Assembly (NCBI RefSeq): GCF_019423325.1
Contig: NZ_JAHZBQ010000001.1
Coordinates: forward strand, 310,001-374,000
Origin: Campylobacter sp.
Lineage (GTDB): Bacteria; Campylobacterota; Campylobacteria; Campylobacterales; Campylobacteraceae
Direction of reading: 5' to 3'
DNA length: 64,000 bases
Below are positions 43,738 through 51,515 of the stretch, one piece after another. Position numbers and translations under genes: made by a program. Numbering within the stretch: the first letter of the stretch is position 1; every line of letters begins with the position of its first letter. The notes below the pieces were generated by a model. That model worked only from the letters and a program-made list of their open reading frames with translations, was not told the DNA's origin and did no database searches.

Positions 43738-45470
43738 CTTAAATCCTTTTTGCTAACCTTGCCGTCTTGGCAAAATTTCTTAAGGTCTTTTTCGGTTAGA
43801 ATTTTACTCTTTCCGCTATTAATATCGACTAAAGTTACGCGCTCGGTGCATGAGTAGCACGGATCCATCGAGCATACGATTAGCGCCGCATCGGAGATGT
43901 TATTTCCGCGGAATTGAAATCGCAAGCTCGGCCAGTTGTTATACGTAGCGGCGCGACATCTCCAGCGGTAAACCTTCTGCGCGTTTCCTTGCATGATCCA
44001 GTGGACATTTTCGCCGCGCGGTGCTTCGTCGTGACCTAAAGCGTAGTTTTCCGGTCTGATCATAGTCTGTGGATCGATCATTATCGGAGTTTGCGGCATT
44101 TGATGCAAGCACTGCCTGATGATGTGGATCGATTGTTTGAGCTCTTTATACCTTACGACTTCGCGGCTGAATACATCGCCACCGTGCTCTACGGCTACTT
44201 CGAATTCTATCTTGTTAAAGAAATCGTAAGGATGATCGTAGCGGTTGTCGCGTTTAAAACCGGAAGCTCTCATATTTGGACCTACCGGGCTGAAATCACG
44301 CGCCACTTTGCGATCTAATACGCCCACGCCTTTCCAGCGACCGATTTGGCGTTTATCCTCCATAACGGCGTCCCAAATTTCAGAAATTTGAACATCAAGT
44401 TTATTGATGATCTCGATACTCTTGCGAATTTCATTGTTGGTCATATCGCGGCGAAGTCCGCCCATAATTACATTGCCGTAGGTCTTGCGGCCGCCGGTTA
44501 CTAGCTGAGCTAGCTCCATAGAATACTCGCGCACCCTAAAGATATGCATGAAGGCGTTGTAGTTACCCGTTACCTCGCAGGCTAGACCGATATTTAAAAG
44601 ATGGCTATGAAGGCGCTCGATCTCAAGACAGATGACGCGGATGGCTTGCGCACGAAGCGGAATTTCAAGCTTGATGGCTTTCTCCGCTGCTTCAATACAC
44701 GCAATCGCGTGAGCGTAGCCGCAAATTCCGCAGACGCGCTCTGCTAAATAGCCCATCTGATCGTAATTCATTCGGTTTTCAGCTAGCTTCTCCATACCGC
44801 GGTGTTGATAAAACAAGCGGTAGTCTGCATCGATAATCTCATCGCCGTCGCAAAATAGTCTAAAGTGTCCCGGCTCATCGCTCGTTACGTGAAGAGGTCC
44901 AAGTGGAACATCCACTACGCCATCACCGCTAGGAAATAAAAACTCTGCATTAGGTTCGTCTTTATGATCTACAGGATCGGGTCTATAGCGATAGTCCATC
45001 GCGTCTTTGCGAAGCGGATGAAGCCCATCCGGCCAATCGTCGCTTAACACCAAACGGCGTTTATCAGGCAAGCCCTCAGCGATTAAACCGAACATATCGA
45101 AGGCTTCTCTTTCGTACCATACGCAAGCAGGCACTAAAGGAGTAACTGACGGGAATGTAGGATCCGATCCGGGAATTAGCGTCCTAACGGTGATGAAGCA
45201 TTTATCCTCTGCGGCAAAATCCTCCGCTTCAGTCATCTTACCACCTTCCATAGATATCGCATAGTAAAGCGCGAAATTTCCGTTTAGCTCACGCTCATCG
45301 TTAGGGATCATCGTGCTGATAAAACCGCCGATGTCATAATATAGCGTCTTAACCGCAAGCGGCAGATCATTTCTATCCACTAAAACAGTGATTTGATCCT
45401 CGGCTTGGCGGGTAACTTCTAAGACCTTGACTTTGGTCTTTAAAATTTCTATAAATTTATCGCCTCTCAT
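43734..45470 (-). CDS. hyfG: Hydrogenase-4 large subunit HyfG (NuoCD fusion, NiFe catalytic)
   Basis: 578 residues. The N-terminal 180 residues are a NuoC-like domain. The rest is the NuoD/large-subunit domain. NiFe ligands: ERVCGICGYAHA near residue 240 and DPCYSCTER at about 536-544. The 34 residues after that Arg (beginning VTLVD) form a cleavable tail. In E. coli HycE, HycI cuts after the equivalent Arg, so the mature C-terminus should be ...SCTER. It reduces protons to H2 in the formate hydrogenlyase complex. No insertions. Confidence 0.97.
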   Translation of the reverse strand: MRGDKFIEILKTKVKVLEVTRQAEDQITVLVDRNDLPLAVKTLYYDIGGFISTMIPNDERELNGNFALYYAISMEGGKMTEAEDFAAEDKCFITVRTLIPGSDPTFPSVTPLVPACVWYEREAFDMFGLIAEGLPDKRRLVLSDDWPDGLHPLRKDAMDYRYRPDPVDHKDEPNAEFLFPSGDGVVDVPLGPLHVTSDEPGHFRLFCDGDEIIDADYRLFYQHRGMEKLAENRMNYDQMGYLAERVCGICGYAHAIACIEAAEKAIKLEIPLRAQAIRVICLEIERLHSHLLNIGLACEVTGNYNAFMHIFRVREYSMELAQLVTGGRKTYGNVIMGGLRRDMTNNEIRKSIEIINKLDVQISEIWDAVMEDKRQIGRWKGVGVLDRKVARDFSPVGPNMRASGFKRDNRYDHPYDFFNKIEFEVAVEHGGDVFSREVVRYKELKQSIHIIRQCLHQMPQTPIMIDPQTMIRPENYALGHDEAPRGENVHWIMQGNAQKVYRWRCRAATYNNWPSLRFQFRGNNISDAALIVCSMDPCYSCTERVTLVDINSGKSKILTEKDLKKFCQDGKVSKKDLR

Positions 45471-45472
45471 TT

Positions 45473-46957
45473 TTAACCTCTCATCATTATTCTAACGCCG
45501 TTTTCGACGAGCATCCAAAAATCACCTACGTGCCATACGCCGAAAATTATCACTAAAGCGCAAAGCAAGATTAGCGGTAAATTTTCAAACAAGCTCATCT
45601 CTTTAGCATAAACCACTTCACCTTTAGGCGTACCGAAGCTCGCTAGATTAAAGTGCGCGAAGTCCGCAATGAAAATAATTACGAGCGCGATCGCAAATAA
45701 TGCTACGGCTATGTATTGACCGCTGGCTATCGCGCCTTTAAAAACGTTAAATTCGCTTACAAAGATCGCAAACGCAGGAACACCTACGAGCGAGCAAACC
45801 GCAGCGCCAAACATTATCGTAGTAAGCGGAGCGATTTTTACCATACCGCCCATTCTAGTCATATCTTTGTGACCATAAATTCTAGCGATATTACCGGTAG
45901 AGCAGAATGCAAGAGCCTTGGTAAAGCTGTGAGCTAAGCAGTGAAAGATCGCGGCAAGCAAGCCAAAATATCCGCCGATGCCTAGCGCAAATGCAATAAC
46001 ACCCATATGAACGACCGAGTGGTAAGCAAACATCCTCTTTACGTCGTGCTGACGAACAAGGAAAATTCCTGCTATAAATAGCGTGATCGTGCCCGAAATC
46101 AGCATAACCGATTGAACGAAGCTGAAATTTACGGCTTGGGCTGTGACGGCATAGTATCTAAATATCGCTAGCATCGCACATTTTAAAAGCACACCCGAAA
46201 GTAGTGCCGAAATCGGAGCTGGACCTTCTGCGTGAACGTCAGGAAGCCAAGTGTGAGTAGGAGCAAGTCCTGCTTTGGTTCCAAAGCCGATTAGAGCGAA
46301 TATAAAGATAAGCTTAGCGGCATCGCCGTTTAAATTTTTGGCATTATCCATAATGCTCGTCCAAAGCATAGAAGCCTCGCCGTCGCCCGTGATTTTGAAT
46401 GTAGCCGCATATAGTAAAACGGTAGCATAAAGCGCGAATGCTAAGCCGATCGAGCAGATAACGATATATTTGTAACCGCTCTCGGTGGATTTTTTATCTT
46501 TGTGAATAGCGACCAAAAATACCGATGCTAACGTAGTAGCCTCTACCGCAGCCCACATAAACGCAACGTTGTTACAGATCACGCTAAGCGTCATCGTAAA
46601 AACGAAAACGTGGCAGAGCGCGTAGTATTTTCTAAGATCGCTAAGATCCAGATGACCGCCCTGTATCTCCCACTTCATATAGGTGGTGGAGTATAAATTT
46701 ACCAAAAAGCCCGTTACGGCGATTAGCACTAAAAATACGCAGCCTAGGCTATCTAGGAATAGAAATTTATCGTATGCGTAAAAAGCCTCAAAGTTGCCGC
46801 TGATAAGCTTGCCTACGTTACAGAGTAGTCCTGCGGATGTAACTGCAGAAATCAAAACGTGTAGCGAGCTTAGGAGCTTGAAATTCTTAGGGCATAAGAA
46901 TAATATCAGCGCTCCGAGCAACGGAAAAATTAATATAAAAGCTAAACTATTCATCAT
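45473..46957 (-). CDS. hyfF: Hydrogenase-4 membrane subunit HyfF (antiporter-like)
   Basis: 494 residues with about 14 transmembrane helices, homologous to NuoL/M/N and Mrp antiporters. The conserved charged helix residues are seen: MWAAVEATTLASVFLVA (Glu in the discontinuous helix), GLAPTHTWLPDVHAEGPAPISALLSG, and FAYHSVVHMGVIAF. It probably takes part in ion translocation driven by the formate hydrogenlyase reaction. Starts with ATG ATG; 1-bp overlap with hyfE and a 2-bp gap to hyfG. Confidence 0.94.
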   Translation of the reverse strand: MMNSLAFILIFPLLGALILFLCPKNFKLLSSLHVLISAVTSAGLLCNVGKLISGNFEAFYAYDKFLFLDSLGCVFLVLIAVTGFLVNLYSTTYMKWEIQGGHLDLSDLRKYYALCHVFVFTMTLSVICNNVAFMWAAVEATTLASVFLVAIHKDKKSTESGYKYIVICSIGLAFALYATVLLYAATFKITGDGEASMLWTSIMDNAKNLNGDAAKLIFIFALIGFGTKAGLAPTHTWLPDVHAEGPAPISALLSGVLLKCAMLAIFRYYAVTAQAVNFSFVQSVMLISGTITLFIAGIFLVRQHDVKRMFAYHSVVHMGVIAFALGIGGYFGLLAAIFHCLAHSFTKALAFCSTGNIARIYGHKDMTRMGGMVKIAPLTTIMFGAAVCSLVGVPAFAIFVSEFNVFKGAIASGQYIAVALFAIALVIIFIADFAHFNLASFGTPKGEVVYAKEMSLFENLPLILLCALVIIFGVWHVGDFWMLVENGVRIMMRG

Positions 46958-47601
46958 TAACCCCTTAAATTCGAAGCTTTAGACGTATCAAGCCCGTCAT
47001 AAGCTTTGTAAAATCTAACCGCCAAAATGCTCATAATAATAACCGCAAAGATTGCATCGGTTAAAATTCCAAGCTCGACTAGCTCGTGAGAGTTGTAAGC
47101 CATAAGTGCAAGGCTTAGGTGGATGCCGTTTTCAAAGAGGCAGTAGGCTAGAATTTGCTTGATGAAAGAATTTCTTAGCATGAAGCCGAAAATTCCCATC
47201 ATAAATACGGTTACCGCCGCTATTAGAACGATTCTTTCTTGAATAAGAGAGAATTTAAGCAAGATCGGATTGATTGTCATCGCAATCGCTAGCGAAAATC
47301 CCATCGCAATAACGGGGCTTACGAAAAAGCCGCCTACCGGCTCATCCTCGCTGATCACATCCAGCTTTTTAACTAGCCAAAATAAAATTCCAGGCACGAA
47401 AATAACCTTCGTAAAAAACGCCACTATCGCCCAAATTCTAAGCTGCGGCGCATTGAAGTTAGAATACAGCATAAAAAATATGCTTACCAAAAATAGCGTC
47501 TGAATCGCGTAAATTCCGATCGAAAGTTTTAAATTTCTAAGTCCGAATACCGCGAGTGACGTTACGATCATACAAATTGCTAAAATATCGATACTATTCA
47601 T
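46957..47601 (-). CDS. hyfE: Hydrogenase-4 membrane subunit HyfE (NuoK-like)
   Basis: 214 residues with six or seven transmembrane helices. The N-terminal segment resembles NuoK/MrpC-like subunits, with conserved Glu residues in membrane helices (CLFENGIHLSLAL). Members of group 4 hydrogenases of the Hyf type carry HyfE, while the simpler E. coli Hyc does not. This supports the Hyf assignment. Confidence 0.93.
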   Translation of the reverse strand: MNSIDILAICMIVTSLAVFGLRNLKLSIGIYAIQTLFLVSIFFMLYSNFNAPQLRIWAIVAFFTKVIFVPGILFWLVKKLDVISEDEPVGGFFVSPVIAMGFSLAIAMTINPILLKFSLIQERIVLIAAVTVFMMGIFGFMLRNSFIKQILAYCLFENGIHLSLALMAYNSHELVELGILTDAIFAVIIMSILAVRFYKAYDGLDTSKASNLRG

Positions 47602-47602
47602 C

Positions 47603-48541
47603 TTAAAATCCTACTACGTAAAGCGTTAATGCCGCAAAAGCGATGGCAAGAGCGCCGCATGAAATTTTGCGCATGCTCGAAGTCATTCTGAAGCGTGGTC
47701 CAAAGTTGTCGATGAAAACGGCTGCTACGTAAAATACGCCGGTTTTTAGCACAAAGATTATGATCGCCAAAAACGGATTGCTAAAATTCCACGGCTCAAA
47801 TATCGTTAGGAATAATCCGATCATCGCAAATTGCTTCAAAATAAGCGCCGCTTGCACTAAGCCCAAATCGCTACCTGCATATTCGCCAAGTAGACCTTCT
47901 TGAAGCTCTTGCTCGGCTTCGGCAAGATCAAATGGCTTTCTGCCGGTCTCGACATACATACACCATAAAAATGCAATCGAAGCGACGGCAAAGCTTGGAA
48001 TTTGATAGCCGATCTGACCGCTGCGTACCATCCCCTGAATCTCAACTAAATTTGAAGTTCCCGCAGCCATCATTACTACGATTAGGCACATCATCATCAC
48101 AGGTTCGACAAAAACGGCAAGCATCTGCTCGCGTCCGCCGCCGGTTGCGGCAAACGGGTTACCGCTATCTATCGAAGCCGCACCGAATACGAAGCGCAAA
48201 AGCGCACCTAGATATAAGATAACGAAAATATCCGAATATGCTCCGAAAATTTTATCGGTGGTTGGATCGCTGTATGTAATAGGAATAGCCGCCAAAATCG
48301 CTGCCGAAGTAGCGAAAAGGAAAAACGGCGCCCATCTAAATACCCAGTGGCTGCACGCAGGAACGGTCCTGCCGCGCTTAAAAAGCTTAATAATATCACG
48401 GTAAGTCTGGAAAAAATCGCTTCCTTGTTTCGACTGAAGTTTGGCTCGAAGTTTTCTAGCCATACCGTCGAAGAGCGGAGCGACTAGGACGATAACCGCG
48501 ACTTGAAATATCATTAAAAATATAGTTTGTATAGTCTGCAT
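47603..48541 (-). CDS. hyfC: Hydrogenase-4 membrane subunit HyfC (NuoH/HycD-like)
   Basis: 312 residues with eight transmembrane helices. NuoH-type signatures are visible: GMARKLRAKLQSKQG near the N-terminus, GRKPFDLAEAEQELQEGLLGEYAG (acidic quinone-site-like loop) and NFGPRFRM. It anchors the soluble hydrogenase arm to the membrane. A 10-bp gap separates it from hyfB. Confidence 0.94.
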   Translation of the reverse strand: MQTIQTIFLMIFQVAVIVLVAPLFDGMARKLRAKLQSKQGSDFFQTYRDIIKLFKRGRTVPACSHWVFRWAPFFLFATSAAILAAIPITYSDPTTDKIFGAYSDIFVILYLGALLRFVFGAASIDSGNPFAATGGGREQMLAVFVEPVMMMCLIVVMMAAGTSNLVEIQGMVRSGQIGYQIPSFAVASIAFLWCMYVETGRKPFDLAEAEQELQEGLLGEYAGSDLGLVQAALILKQFAMIGLFLTIFEPWNFSNPFLAIIIFVLKTGVFYVAAVFIDNFGPRFRMTSSMRKISCGALAIAFAALTLYVVGF

Positions 48542-48551
48542 CTCAAACCTC

Positions 48552-50525
48552 CTAGATCAAGAAATATCCGACGCCCAGTATCGCGCAAAGGTAGATTAGG
48601 ATGTAAAGCGTATATAAATTTGCATAGCCGCTTTGAATAATTCCTATCTTATCGGCGACCTTCTTACTCCAATCGATTACCGGTTGATAAATCATCGTCC
48701 ACCAAATGTCTTGTGGGTGATTGTGATACTCGATCGGTCCGAAGTAGCCGTTTTGCTCTATTCTGCGTTTATGACCTCTAAATAACCAGTCCATAATCTT
48801 TCTTAAATCGCCGGTAAAAGGACCGCCAGTTATCTGCATGCGAGGGCTATATTTAAAACCGCATGCCCAAGGATCTGTCTCACGAGGTTTGTCGCGATTT
48901 GCTTTCATAACCGCTAGGATGATAAACGGAAGCAACATTGTAGAACACAAAATCACTGCAATAAGAGGAGTTGAAACGATACTTCCCAAAGGTGAAGTGA
49001 TTGACGAAGCGCCTAGGCTTGCAACATACCCGCTATTGGAAGTGATAGAATTTACCGCCTGCATGATGTAATCGACTATGAAGTGTGCGCCTACACCAAA
49101 TCCCACGCAGCCTATCATCAAAATGATCATTCCTAAAACCATTCCTAATGGGCTTTCTTTTGCATTTTCCCAAATTTTTTCATCTCTTGGGGTTCCTGCA
49201 AAGATTACCGCATAAAGCTTAAGGTGCATACCGACCAAAACGCCGGTGAGTGCGAGCGCAACGACTGCTAAAGAGAAAGCATATCTAATGAAAATTCCGC
49301 TTTCCTTAGCACCTTGAAGCATTCCTTGATAGGTAAACCACTCTGAAACGAAGCCGTTTACCGGAGGAAGCGCCGCGATACCCATGATACCGATAAACAT
49401 ACCGATAGCGGTTAGAGGCATTTTTTTAGCTAGCCCTCCTAGCACATCCATATTTTGCGTATGAGTAGCGTGGATTACAGAGCCTGCACATAAGAATAGC
49501 AAGCCTTTGAATATCGCGTGATTTACTACGTGGTAGCAGCCTGCTAAAAATCCGACTGCGGCTAGTGTTACATTGCCTGCTGCGACGCCGTAAATTCCAG
49601 TGCCAAGACCTAGCAAGATAATGCCGATATTTTCAACCGAGTGGTACGCAAGAAGTGCTTTAAAGTCGTGCTGGCACAACGCGTATAAAACGCCAAAAAG
49701 CGAGCTAGCTGCTCCTAGGATCAAAACTGCAAGCCCAAAATAGATACTTAGCGGCAAAAATAGCGTAAATTTAACAAGGGTAAAAAGTGCTACTTTAATC
49801 ATAACGCCGCTCATTAGCGCAGAGACATTTGATGGAGCCGCAGGGTGAGCTTGCGGTAGCCAAACGTGAAAAGGCCACATTCCAGCTTTTGAACCGAAGC
49901 CGACCAAAAACAAGATGAATGCTGCTACGGAAGCGCCCATCGGCATATTTACTTTTCTCCACTCTGCAAATTCGAAGCTGCCTGCGTAGTTTGCAATGAT
50001 AAGTAATCCACAGGTGATACAAAATGCACCGATCTGCGCTATACCTAGATATACCATAACGGCTTTGAGCGTGCCTTTGCCATCGTTTACTATGATTAGA
50101 AATGACGAGATTAGCGTCATAAGCTCCCATAAAACAGCGAAGCAAAATACATTATCTGCGCTGATGACTAAAAGCATAGATAAAATGAAAGTATTAAATA
50201 AACATGCAAAAACGCCGATATTTGCCTTTCCGATATATTCCTCAGCATAGCTCATACCGTAAACGCTGCTTGCAAAGCCTATAAAAACGACTACGAAGCT
50301 GAAGAAATTTCCAAGCGGACTTAAAGCAAATTTTGGCGCATATAAGAAAGTGCCTCCCAAAACGAAGCTGTCGCTTACGCCCATATTGGCTACGAAATGA
50401 CACATCGCGTAAAAACAGCTGATAGCACCTAATCCAAATCCCACCTTAACGGCAGTTTTTGGAGCGCAGTATAAAAGGATACTAATTACTGCACTGACGA
50501 TAAATAAAGTATAGACGCTTATCAT
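48552..50525 (-). CDS. hyfB: Hydrogenase-4 membrane subunit HyfB (NuoL/HycC-like)
   Basis: 657 residues with about 15 transmembrane helices plus a lateral amphipathic helix. Antiporter motifs are WELMTLISSFLIIV, GSKAGMWPFHVWLPQAHPAAPSNVSALMSGVMIKVALF in pieces, and AYHSVENIGIILLG. The C-terminal 130 residues lie beyond the antiporter core, as in HycC/HyfB. The start chosen is the ATG at 50525 (AAGGAGG upstream; ATGA overlap with the hyfA stop). A longer frame adds ten basic residues read from the hyfA end. Confidence 0.94.
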   Translation of the reverse strand: MISVYTLFIVSAVISILLYCAPKTAVKVGFGLGAISCFYAMCHFVANMGVSDSFVLGGTFLYAPKFALSPLGNFFSFVVVFIGFASSVYGMSYAEEYIGKANIGVFACLFNTFILSMLLVISADNVFCFAVLWELMTLISSFLIIVNDGKGTLKAVMVYLGIAQIGAFCITCGLLIIANYAGSFEFAEWRKVNMPMGASVAAFILFLVGFGSKAGMWPFHVWLPQAHPAAPSNVSALMSGVMIKVALFTLVKFTLFLPLSIYFGLAVLILGAASSLFGVLYALCQHDFKALLAYHSVENIGIILLGLGTGIYGVAAGNVTLAAVGFLAGCYHVVNHAIFKGLLFLCAGSVIHATHTQNMDVLGGLAKKMPLTAIGMFIGIMGIAALPPVNGFVSEWFTYQGMLQGAKESGIFIRYAFSLAVVALALTGVLVGMHLKLYAVIFAGTPRDEKIWENAKESPLGMVLGMIILMIGCVGFGVGAHFIVDYIMQAVNSITSNSGYVASLGASSITSPLGSIVSTPLIAVILCSTMLLPFIILAVMKANRDKPRETDPWACGFKYSPRMQITGGPFTGDLRKIMDWLFRGHKRRIEQNGYFGPIEYHNHPQDIWWTMIYQPVIDWSKKVADKIGIIQSGYANLYTLYILIYLCAILGVGYFLI

Positions 50526-51121
50526 TTTGCGCCTCCTTCTTTTTTGGCGACGCAACTGATTTCGCCGTTTAACACGTCTTTTGCAAAAGCATTAGCCGCA
50601 TCGTAGTCTATCGCAAAGCCCAATTTATGCTTACCCTCTTTAGGATCTATCATAATGATAGCGCTAGTTGGGCAAACCTCGACGCATGCAGGACCATTCT
50701 CGCGTCCGTTGCATAGATCGCATTTGATGGCGGTGCTTTTGGCACCCGCTTGGCTTTCGATCTCGAGATAATACTTCGGCTCGACCGCATAATTTACTGA
50801 CGGCATAAGCTCGGCATTCGAGCTGATCGCGCCATAAGGACAGGCGAGCGTACACATCTTACATCCGATGCAAATTTCTTCGTGTAATTCGATATAGTTA
50901 TTATCGAAGCGAAGCGCACCGGTAGGGCAGACATTTGCGCATGGTCCGTCATCGCACTGCCTGCACTGCGTAGGCATAACGCCGTAAGCCTGTCTAAGCA
51001 CGGTAAGTCGCGATTTAGCAAGCTTGCCGCGCTCGTAGGCACTTGAGTAACAGGCCGCCATGCACGTCGTGCAACCGATACATCGTTTGTAATCACAGAT
51101 TACAAATTTATGTTGTTTCAT
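50522..51121 (-). CDS. hyfA: Hydrogenase-4 electron-transfer subunit HyfA (HycB-like)
   Basis: 199 residues carrying four [4Fe-4S] motifs: CIGCTTCMAAC, CRQCDDGPCANVCP, CIGCKMCTLACP and CDLCNGRENGPACVEVCP. It links the formate dehydrogenase H product (FdhF) to the hydrogenase arm. First gene of the operon; AAGGAG before the ATG. A TATAAT box and a Crp-type palindrome lie upstream (51178-51220). Confidence 0.95.
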   Translation of the reverse strand: MKQHKFVICDYKRCIGCTTCMAACYSSAYERGKLAKSRLTVLRQAYGVMPTQCRQCDDGPCANVCPTGALRFDNNYIELHEEICIGCKMCTLACPYGAISSNAELMPSVNYAVEPKYYLEIESQAGAKSTAIKCDLCNGRENGPACVEVCPTSAIIMIDPKEGKHKLGFAIDYDAANAFAKDVLNGEISCVAKKEGGAK

Positions 51122-51177
51122 ACCTTTCTCCTTGACTTAAGGAATTTTAAAAATTTTTTACTAAAAATTTTGGTGTA

Positions 51178-51183
51178 ATTATA
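51178..51183 (-). promoter_or_regulatory. -10 box of the hyf operon
   Basis: TATAAT on the minus strand, within AAATATAATTACACC. The predicted transcript start is near 51171, about 50 nt before the hyfA ATG. Confidence 0.6.
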
Positions 51184-51204
51184 TTTAAGTCCGTAAAAAA
51201 ATTC

Positions 51205-51220
51205 CGTCATTTATCTGACG
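51205..51220. promoter_or_regulatory. Crp/Fnr-type palindromic operator candidate
   Basis: CGTCA-TTTATC-TGACG: perfect 5-bp arms with a 6-bp spacer, the geometry of Crp/Fnr sites. The centre (51212.5) is about 41.5 bp upstream of the predicted hyf transcript start, the classic class II activator position. Confidence 0.55.
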
Positions 51221-51450
51221 ATATTTGGAATTTATTTGATAAATTTGCTTTCAAAGCTTAAATTTGAAAACTAATTTCTTTTTTAAACCAGTTCGTTGAT
51301 TATTTGCTTTAAAAGTCTAGTATATCAGTATTAAAGTATATTTTAAAATTTAAATTACTACTTAAATTACCCCAACTTACTCCTAATTATAATTGAAAAA
51401 ATTCTTTTAGCTTAAGGCAAAATTTCAATTTTATTTTAGGTAAGAATTTA

Positions 51451-51456
51451 TATAAT
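51451..51456 (+). promoter_or_regulatory. -10 box of fdhF
   Basis: Consensus TATAAT in TTTATATAATTGTG, about 60 bp upstream of the fdhF ATG. Confidence 0.55.
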
Positions 51457-51515
51457 TGTGCCGAAATTGCATATATGGTAATTTTGCATGTTTAGTATTT
51501 TCGAAAGGAGAAAAT

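Larger units (their letters stand above)
51122..51515. promoter_or_regulatory. Divergent promoter region between hyfA and fdhF
   Basis: 394 bp, AT-rich, no gene. Leftward hyf promoter: TATAAT on the minus strand at 51183-51178, leader about 50 nt. Rightward fdhF promoter: TATAAT at 51451-51456, leader about 50 nt. A Crp-type palindrome at 51205-51220 sits where a class II activator would bind for the leftward promoter. I see no -24/-12 box of the sigma-54 type and no FNR-type TTGAT-N4-ATCAA site. Confidence 0.6.

Noticed and set aside
51122..51515. Sigma-54 promoter for the formate hydrogenlyase genes, as in E. coli
   Set aside because: I found no GG-N10-GC type -24/-12 element. TATAAT boxes are well placed on both strands.
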